Positions 30,213-35,525 of a stretch of 35,525 nucleotides of DNA are shown here, piece after piece (the first letter of the stretch is position 1; each line of letters begins with the position of its first letter). The stretch spans positions 1 through 35,525 of the forward strand of contig DHON01000066.1 in NCBI GenBank assembly GCA_002409965.1. Direction: 5' to 3'. This DNA comes from Firmicutes bacterium UBA5389. GTDB taxonomy: Bacteria > Bacillota > DTU025. The position numbers and the translations under genes were made by a program. The notes beneath the pieces are model-generated. The model was not told the DNA's origin. It saw nothing but the letters and a program-made list of their open reading frames with translations, and searched no databases.

Positions 30213-31607
30213 TTGCTGTCTATGGGAGATTCGATCAACTCCAAATCGAGAAAAATAGTGACGGGCGTGGCAATCGCCGTGTGTCTGGGCATCGGCATGC
30301 TGTGGGGCGCCCACAAAATGCTACCCGGAATGCTCGCTGGCGATCGGATCTGCCAGGGAGTTTCCGTGGGGGGCTACGATGTGGGCGGGATGACCGTTGC
30401 TGAGGCCCGGGCGCGCTTGCAGAGCCGTATGGGAGAATGCGAGACTGCGCCCATTTCCCTAAGATTGGGCGATGAGGCCTGGCGAGTAAGCCCAGAGGAG
30501 ATAGGCACCGTTGTCGATTTGGAGGCAGGGCTCAGAGCCGCTTTCAGTGTGGGTCGGCGCGGCGGATTCTGCGCAAGGCTTGTCCAGCGCCGCCGGGCTG
30601 CGCGCAGCGGCATCGACATACCGCTGGTGGTCTCCGTCGACGAGCAGCGCCTGCGCGACCTGGTGTTCGCTCTCGCCAACGTGGTGCAGGTCCAGCCGGC
30701 GGATGCGAGGCTTGTCATAGCCGATGACGATCAGGTCATCATAGAGCCATCGTCCGATGGGCGCAGGCTCGATGTGGATGAGCTGATCGCCCGGCTTCGA
30801 AGCACGACCCTGTCCTGCGGAGTGCGTGAGATTGACCTTCCTGTAGATATGGTGCTTCCCAGCGTAACCACATCGGAGTTGGGTTCCAAGGGCATCCGAT
30901 GCCTGCTCGGCAAGTACACCACGAAGTTCAAGGCGAGCAACGTTAAGCGCGCCAAGAATATTCAGCTGGGAGCGGCGATGATCGATGGAACCATCCTCGC
31001 CCCGGGCGATGTGTTTTCCTTCAACGATGTGGTGGGTCCTAGGACGTCGGAGAGGGGCTTTATGGAGGCCGACATCATATTCAACGCCGAACTTGTACCC
31101 GGAATAGGCGGCGGGATATGCCAGGTGTCTACCACCCTCTACAACGCTGCTCTGCTGTCTGATCTCGACATAGTGTCCAGGGTAAATCACTCACTTCCTA
31201 TCAGCTATGTGCCTTTGGGCAGGGACGCGACGGTGGCCTACGGCGCCATCGACCTCAAGATCGGAAACAACACCGACCACCACGTGCTCCTGAAGGCTAA
31301 CGTTGCCAAGGATATCATCACATTTAGGATCTTCGGCGACCGGCCGGAGGACACGACTGTGGACGTAGAGACTGAAGTGCTTGAGAGAATCGAGCCCGGG
31401 GTGATAGAGCAGGTGAACGAGGAGTTCGCGCCTGGCGCGCGTACGATGATCCAAAACGGGGCGCTCGGATACCGGGTCGCTGTATGGCGCGTGGTGAAAC
31501 TGGGAGGTGTGGAAACCAGGCGGGAGCTGATTTCGAAGGACAGGTATAAGCCTCAGCCAGCGATAGTGCAAGTGGGTCCCGCCGCACAGCCTCTCACGAC
31601 TCCGTGA
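30213..31607 (+). CDS. VanW family protein with G5 domain, membrane anchored
   Basis: The 464-residue protein has an N-terminal transmembrane helix (about residues 17-33), a domain of repeated acidic/basic strands like the peptidoglycan-binding PG_binding_4 units (about 60-215), the VanW domain with GDVFSFNDVVGPRTSERGF and GIGGGICQVSTTLYNAAL, and a C-terminal G5 domain (GYRVAVWRVVKLGGVETRRE). Such proteins are exported and bind cell wall; the biochemical role is unknown. TTG 30213 lies four bases after GGAGGCGGT; ATG 30222 is an equally possible start. Confidence 0.9.
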   Translation: MLSMGDSINSKSRKIVTGVAIAVCLGIGMLWGAHKMLPGMLAGDRICQGVSVGGYDVGGMTVAEARARLQSRMGECETAPISLRLGDEAWRVSPEEIGTVVDLEAGLRAAFSVGRRGGFCARLVQRRRAARSGIDIPLVVSVDEQRLRDLVFALANVVQVQPADARLVIADDDQVIIEPSSDGRRLDVDELIARLRSTTLSCGVREIDLPVDMVLPSVTTSELGSKGIRCLLGKYTTKFKASNVKRAKNIQLGAAMIDGTILAPGDVFSFNDVVGPRTSERGFMEADIIFNAELVPGIGGGICQVSTTLYNAALLSDLDIVSRVNHSLPISYVPLGRDATVAYGAIDLKIGNNTDHHVLLKANVAKDIITFRIFGDRPEDTTVDVETEVLERIEPGVIEQVNEEFAPGARTMIQNGALGYRVAVWRVVKLGGVETRRELISKDRYKPQPAIVQVGPAAQPLTTP

Positions 31608-31646
31608 TGGCCAATTGAGCTGAGAATTGCAGGGAGCTGAGTCCAT

Positions 31647-31853
31647 GTGGGCTATGTGTGGATGGCGGTGGAATTCGCAAGTTTCATAGGCATAGGCTTT
31701 GTTGTCGGCGTCTATGTCGATTCCAAGCATGGGACGCGGCCCTGGGGTGCGCTGGCCGGTTTTCTGGTCGGGCTGACAGCGGGAGCGCTGAGCGTGAGCC
31801 GTGCCGTGAACGAGCTTTCGACGAGAGGGCCAGGCAAGAGGAAGAGGCGTTGA
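31647..31853 (+). CDS. AtpZ/AtpI-like small membrane protein
   Basis: The 68-residue protein has two hydrophobic segments around a conserved-looking turn: FIGIGFVVGVYVDSKHGTRP and WGALAGFLVGLTAGALS. This pattern, Gly-rich helix, then D(S/x)KxGTxPxG, then a second Gly-rich helix, is that of the AtpZ/AtpI family, which assists F-type ATP synthase assembly or Mg2+ supply. No atp genes follow here. GTG 31647 has AGGGAG about ten bases upstream. The call rests on a short protein and may be a general look-alike. Confidence 0.65.
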   Translation: MGYVWMAVEFASFIGIGFVVGVYVDSKHGTRPWGALAGFLVGLTAGALSVSRAVNELSTRGPGKRKRR

Positions 31854-31885
31854 GACGCAGCATCATCATTGAGGGAGACAAGTCA

Positions 31886-32497
31886 ATGGACTCCACCTCC
31901 ACATCAGACTCAGGGCGCAAGATCGACAAGCCGGTTGGGGGCGACCAGAATCGCCCCAGAGCGTCATTGGCCGCTCTCTTCTGGACTTTCCTCAGGATAG
32001 GCGCATTTACGATCGGCGGGGGATACGTGATGGTGCCGCTGATTCAGCGCGACATTGTGGAGCGCCGAGGGTGGATCGGAAAGCGTGATTTCGTGGACAT
32101 CCTTGCGGTTTCACAGACGGCGCCAGGCCCTTTAGCCGTGAACACATCGGTGTACGTGGGGTACACGCTTCGCGGGATTCGGGGCGCAATGGCCGCCGTG
32201 GTCGGCTGCATACTTCCGTCGATCATCATCATCCTGGTGGTTGCTGCGCTTTTTGACCAGATATCGTCTTCGAACTACGTACGGGCCGCGTTCGCCGGAA
32301 TTCGACCGGCTGTGGTGGTCCTAATTGCTTCTGCGGCCATCAAGATCGGCAGGCCAGTTGTGCGTTCCCGTGTGGAACTGGCATTGGCCGCCGCAGCCAT
32401 GATCTTGGTGGCTTTCGTTCGAGTCAGCCCTGCGCTGGTTGTCACTGCAGCAGCTGTTTACGGTCTCCTTGTAGGTGTTGGAGGAACGAAAGGATGA
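31886..32497 (+). CDS. Chromate transporter family protein, subunit 1
   Basis: The 203-residue protein has a polar N-terminus of about 35 residues and then the CHR domain: FWTFLRIGAFTIGGGYVMVPLI, FVDILAVSQTAPGPLAVNTS, GGIRGA-like loop, and several hydrophobic helices. Short CHR proteins work as a pair, each with one antiparallel half of the larger ChrA. The substrate may be chromate/sulfate, but many such pairs are unassigned. ATG 31886 has GAGGGAG nine bases upstream; the next gene overlaps by four bases (ATGA). Confidence 0.9.
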   Translation: MDSTSTSDSGRKIDKPVGGDQNRPRASLAALFWTFLRIGAFTIGGGYVMVPLIQRDIVERRGWIGKRDFVDILAVSQTAPGPLAVNTSVYVGYTLRGIRGAMAAVVGCILPSIIIILVVAALFDQISSSNYVRAAFAGIRPAVVVLIASAAIKIGRPVVRSRVELALAAAAMILVAFVRVSPALVVTAAAVYGLLVGVGGTKG

Positions 32498-33015
32498 TAC
32501 TGCTCAATCTATATCTGAGTTTTGCCAAAGTCGGACTGTTTACCTTCGGGGGCGGCTATGCCATGCTGCCCCTGATAGAGAGCGAGATAATACATGGGCG
32601 CGGGTGGCTCACTGTTCGGGAGTTTACCGATATCGTAGCCATCGCAGAGGTGACCCCGGGGCCGATCGCCGTCAACAGCGCAACGTTTGTCGGCTATCGG
32701 CTGGCCGGCGCGGTTGGAGGAATCGTGGCTACCCTTGGAGTGGTTACCCCATCGGTCATCATCGTCCTTGCGCTGGCGATGCTCGCGAGCAGGTTCGAAA
32801 ACAGTGATAGGCTGGCGCGGGTGAAGTCGGGCATGCGGCCGGCAGTCGTTGGACTTATCGCCGCGGCAGCGTTCTCGGTGGCCAGAGTAGCGCTTGTGGA
32901 TTCAAAGTCGATGATGATAGCCGCCGCGGCAGCCGTTTTGGTATTCTGGGCCAAGCTGGATCCCATTGTGGTGTTGGCCATATCGGGCCTGCTCGGGATG
33001 CTTATCTTCTCGTAG
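32494..33015 (+). CDS. Chromate transporter family protein, subunit 2
   Basis: The 173-residue partner repeats the same layout: LSFAKVGLFTFGGGYAMLPLIE, FTDIVAIAEVTPGPIAVNSA, then hydrophobic helices (about five). It overlaps subunit 1 by ATGA, so the two are made in a coupled, equal ratio. The paired short CHR arrangement is like ywrA-ywrB of B. subtilis. Substrate not determinable from sequence. Confidence 0.9.
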   Translation: MILLNLYLSFAKVGLFTFGGGYAMLPLIESEIIHGRGWLTVREFTDIVAIAEVTPGPIAVNSATFVGYRLAGAVGGIVATLGVVTPSVIIVLALAMLASRFENSDRLARVKSGMRPAVVGLIAAAAFSVARVALVDSKSMMIAAAAAVLVFWAKLDPIVVLAISGLLGMLIFS

Positions 33016-33446
33016 TCCGTATTATCAGAATGCAGGTTCGGCGGCGCCACTTGAAGAACGGACTGGCCACAGCCTCGAGGAATCGCCACATCTAGTTTCC
33101 CTCCTTGGTGCCGGGAGTGCAGCCGTGCGACGGCACTTCATTATATTGCCGGCGGTCGCCTGGTGACAGCGGCATGACGCGCCACACACTTGGGCAGCGG
33201 CCGCCATCTGCAACCTCGAAAATACCCATGCGTTTCCACACTGACCCACAAGAGCTTGCCCGCCTGCCCAACGTTTGGTATTCTGCAATTGGCGTCCGAC
33301 TGCATGCGAGTTTTGGTCGGCAACGGCGGCACACTATATGGTGCCGGCTGCAGACTGGCGCAGGTTGGACAGAGCAGTGCACGAAAGGAGGCGAGCGGCG
33401 GCCTGATGTCCCAGGCGCAGGCCGGGGCGTTTGCCGCCAGGGGACC
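33016..33446. other. 431-base gap before the glycosyltransferase
   Basis: I see no convincing gene here. It holds a strong AAAGGAGG (33384-33391) that does not serve the glycosyltransferase frame, a 14-codon frame (33406-33450, MSQAQAGAFAARGP) whose stop overlaps the glycosyltransferase ATG, and, on the minus strand, AAGGAGG followed by a 29-codon frame (33002-33091). No clear promoter or terminator was identified. Confidence 0.4.
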
Positions 33447-34889
33447 ATGATCATCAGCCTGGCAACCTTCGAACACCTTCCCAAGCGCGTAGGAGGACTG
33501 GCCGAGGCCGCGACTTCAATAGGGGAGTCGCTGGCGCGCGACAATGAAGTGATGGTTTTCATGCCGTCCCACGGCATTCACAAGACCGAGAGGGAATTCA
33601 AGGCGAAAAAGTACGGCAAGTTCAGGATCACTGCCGGGCCTAGCCCGTTCGATGTCACCGTGTACGAGATGGATCGCAATGGCGTTCGCGTGTTCCTGCT
33701 GAGCGACGACGTCATGGACCACCCTGATGTCTACTTCCCCAGAGAGACGCTCACGGCGAAGTTGGTCCATTTTGCCCACGCCTTTCCAGCTGCGGTCAAC
33801 CTGATAATGGGGAGAGAGGGCAAGAAGCCGGATGTAGCGCACATCAACGACTGGCACTGTGTCCTGGGCGGCGCGGTTGCGCGAAAGTATCTTCGGATAC
33901 CGATGGTATACACGATACACCGCATCTGCCGCGAGAAGATAGCGGTGAGCGAAATGGAGCGGGCGGGCCTCGGGGAGTTCGTTGACCCTGAGTGCATTGA
34001 GGTAGGCCCAGAGGGCATAATGTTCAACCTGGAGACATTCGGATGCCGTGTGTGCGACCACCTAACGACGGTCAGCTACACTTACCTGAACGAAGAGTGG
34101 AAGACTCTATTCGGAGACTACGCAGGGAAAGCCACTTACGTTTGGAACGGCATGGACTTCTCTTTCTGGGATCCCGCCAAACTGACAGACGCGGACAAGT
34201 CCAGGGATGCGCGCCGTGCCGCCATACTGCGCGAACAGGGATTGGACGATGGCATCCTCTACTTCTACGTGGGCCGCTTTGACATGGAGCAGAAGGGCGT
34301 AGACCACATGTTCGCGGCTGCCCAGATGATCCTTGATGGCAAGCTGCCGGGCGCGGATCGACTAGCTCCTGAGTTCAGGATGGTAGTGCTGGGTTCGGGG
34401 GATCCCGTTCTGGAGAACATGGCGCGTGAAATGGAGCGCAAGTATCCCAAGAACGTCAAGGCTATCATCGGCTATCTGGGAAGGGAAGCAACGCGCGCAT
34501 GGTACGGCGCGTCCGATTTCTGCGTGATACCCTCCAACTTTGAACCGTTTGGACTGGTGCAGTTGGAGGCGATGTGCATGGGATCCATACCCATCGGAAC
34601 CAAGGTCGGCGGAATAAACGATACGGTGCTCGATATGGACCGCTCCAAGGAGGGTGCTACCGGGAAGCTTGTGCCTCCGCGGAACCCGCGCGAACTGGCC
34701 GGAGCCATGGTCAAAATGGGGATTCTCCAAATGGACGACAGGGCCAGAATAGAGACGGTTAGGGATAACGGACGTCCTCACGTCATGACCAACTTCACCT
34801 GGGATAAGGCTGCGCAAAGGTACCTTTGTGTCTATCAGGGCATCGCCTCGGTGAGACTGCCCTTCGCTGATTTCGGAGGTCCGTTCTAG
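33447..34889 (+). CDS. Glycogen/starch synthase-like glycosyltransferase (archaeal-type GT5)
   Basis: The 480-residue protein has the two Rossmann domains of GT-B enzymes: N-terminal KRVGGLAEAATSIGESLA and VFMPSHG, the HINDWHCVLGGAVA segment, TYVWNGMDFSFW, FYVGRFDMEQKGVD, and the C-terminal EPFGLVQLEAMCMGSIPIG with the two Glu residues that bind the sugar nucleotide. The overall match to the Pyrococcus glycogen synthase, as I recall it, looks closer than to bacterial GlgA (KTGGLADV). ATG 33447 starts right at the first strand. The upstream in-frame stretch to 33105 looks non-coding. Donor (ADP- or UDP-glucose) cannot be told. Confidence 0.87.
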   Translation: MIISLATFEHLPKRVGGLAEAATSIGESLARDNEVMVFMPSHGIHKTEREFKAKKYGKFRITAGPSPFDVTVYEMDRNGVRVFLLSDDVMDHPDVYFPRETLTAKLVHFAHAFPAAVNLIMGREGKKPDVAHINDWHCVLGGAVARKYLRIPMVYTIHRICREKIAVSEMERAGLGEFVDPECIEVGPEGIMFNLETFGCRVCDHLTTVSYTYLNEEWKTLFGDYAGKATYVWNGMDFSFWDPAKLTDADKSRDARRAAILREQGLDDGILYFYVGRFDMEQKGVDHMFAAAQMILDGKLPGADRLAPEFRMVVLGSGDPVLENMAREMERKYPKNVKAIIGYLGREATRAWYGASDFCVIPSNFEPFGLVQLEAMCMGSIPIGTKVGGINDTVLDMDRSKEGATGKLVPPRNPRELAGAMVKMGILQMDDRARIETVRDNGRPHVMTNFTWDKAAQRYLCVYQGIASVRLPFADFGGPF

Positions 34890-35163
34890 GTCGAGACTGG
34901 CTGATCGGCCCTTGCCCATGCTCGGGCCAGGCAGCAGCGAACCATGGGGGCAGATATGCGAGGACAGGGTTCTGCCGGTGATCGGCAGAGACACAGTGAG
35001 GGTTGGGAGCAGGACGGATCTGCCCCCTCTGGCTGTCAAGCATCGACCACGGTGGAACCCCTGTCATTCCGGAAGTCTTCGCAAGCATAGTCCCCTTGAT
35101 GCTGGTTATGCTAATACCACGATTGGCGAACTAAACCAGCACATGAACTGGGGGGCAGAGTCG

Positions 35164-35499
35164 ATGGGTCAGTGGTTAAAGCATCTTGTGAGACTGGTTG
35201 TGTCAGCGATTGTGCTGATGTTCATCTCGTTTCTCATACCGGGGTTCGCGACGGTCACTTTCTGGACGGCGCTGCTTGCAGCAGCTGTGATCACCGTTTT
35301 GGGATGGCTCATCGAGGTCATCCTGGGGCGCGCGGTCTCTCCCTACGCGAGAGGAATTGTGGGTTTCCTTGTGTCGGCGGTGGTGATATACGCCACCAAG
35401 TTTATCGTGCCGGGCATGACGGTTACCATTGCAGGCGCGCTGTTGGCAGCTTTGGTCATCGGACTGGTGGACATGTTTGTGCCCACGACCCTGAGGTGA
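35164..35499 (+). CDS. Phage holin family (YvlD-like) membrane protein
   Basis: The 111-residue protein is mostly hydrophobic, with about four predicted helices: LVRLVVSAIVLMFISFLIPG, a second around TALLAAAVITVLGWLIEV, a third around GIVGFLVSAVVIYATKFIVP, and AGALLAALVIGLVDMFVP. The pattern fits the Phage_holin_4_2/YvlD family, widespread in non-phage contexts and of unclear role. ATG 35164 has GGGGGG eight bases upstream. The 274 bases before it hold nothing I can support. A parS site follows two bases after the stop. Confidence 0.8.
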   Translation: MGQWLKHLVRLVVSAIVLMFISFLIPGFATVTFWTALLAAAVITVLGWLIEVILGRAVSPYARGIVGFLVSAVVIYATKFIVPGMTVTIAGALLAALVIGLVDMFVPTTLR

Positions 35500-35501
35500 A
35501 G

Positions 35502-35517
35502 TGTTTCACGTGAAACA
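35502..35517. promoter_or_regulatory. parS: parS centromere site at the right edge
   Basis: A third exact copy of TGTTTCACGTGAAACA, two bases after the holin-like gene's stop. It lies about 17.5 kb from the origin boxes at 17960. Confidence 0.95.
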
Positions 35518-35525
35518 ATCAACCT

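Noticed and set aside
33105..33446. In-frame N-terminal extension of the glycosyltransferase (114 codons)
   Set aside because: The GT-B fold begins at the ATG at 33447; the extension is Cys/Arg-rich, unlike any leader I know, and has no proper ribosome binding site.

Overview
This window is the chromosomal replication-origin region of a bacterium from the Bacillota (Firmicutes). It is probably a GC-rich, endospore-forming, Clostridia-type lineage; I cannot name a species. The evidence is the Bacillus-like gene order around dnaA: gyrA-gyrB-remB-recF-yaaA-dnaN-dnaA on one side, and rpmH-rnpA-yidD-yidC-jag-mnmE-mnmG-rsmG-parA-parB on the other. There is also a yyaC sporulation-type gene, perfect parS sites, and frequent GTG/TTG starts with strong AGGAGG-type ribosome binding sites.

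Left half (1-17348). Every gene is on the minus strand and is read away from the origin. The series begins with an unrecognised ATPase/winged-helix regulator at 16341-17348. It continues with dnaA, dnaN, an S4-domain protein, recF, a dciA-like helicase-loader gene with a long extra C-terminus, remB, gyrB and gyrA. Next come an archease/RtcB RNA-ligase pair and six prepilin-like genes. Many neighbours overlap or nearly touch. At the far left edge a minus-strand sigma-A promoter and a boxA-like leader lead out of the window, apparently into a 16S rRNA gene; B. subtilis also has an rRNA operon after gyrA.

Origin. DnaA boxes occur in two clusters that flank dnaA. One lies between the regulator and rpmH (17392-17960). 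The other lies between dnaA and dnaN (14662-14845), next to a DnaA-box/GC-cluster/DnaA-trio/AT-rich arrangement very like the B. subtilis unwinding element. I read this as a bipartite oriC.

Right half (18010-35525). Nearly all genes are on the plus strand. A consensus promoter drives rpmH and probably rnpA-yidD-yidC-jag (ribosome, RNase P, membrane insertion, RNA binding). Then come tRNA and rRNA modification genes (mnmE, mnmG, rsmG) and the parA-parB segregation pair. Perfect parS sites lie before mnmE, inside parB and at the right edge. Beyond parB are DUF4446, an M23 peptidase with a bactofilin, a phosphoribosyltransferase, yyaC (minus strand), a VanW/G5 cell-wall protein, an AtpZ-like protein, a two-gene chromate transporter, a glycogen-synthase-like glycosyltransferase resembling archaeal enzymes, and a small holin-like membrane protein.

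Most of the window is conserved housekeeping. The less ordinary parts are the regulator heading the dnaA series, the archease-RtcB pair behind gyrA, the pilin array with two repeat-rich surface proteins, the extended DciA protein, and the palindrome inside the putative rRNA promoter. I saw no transposon, prophage, CRISPR array or tRNA gene.
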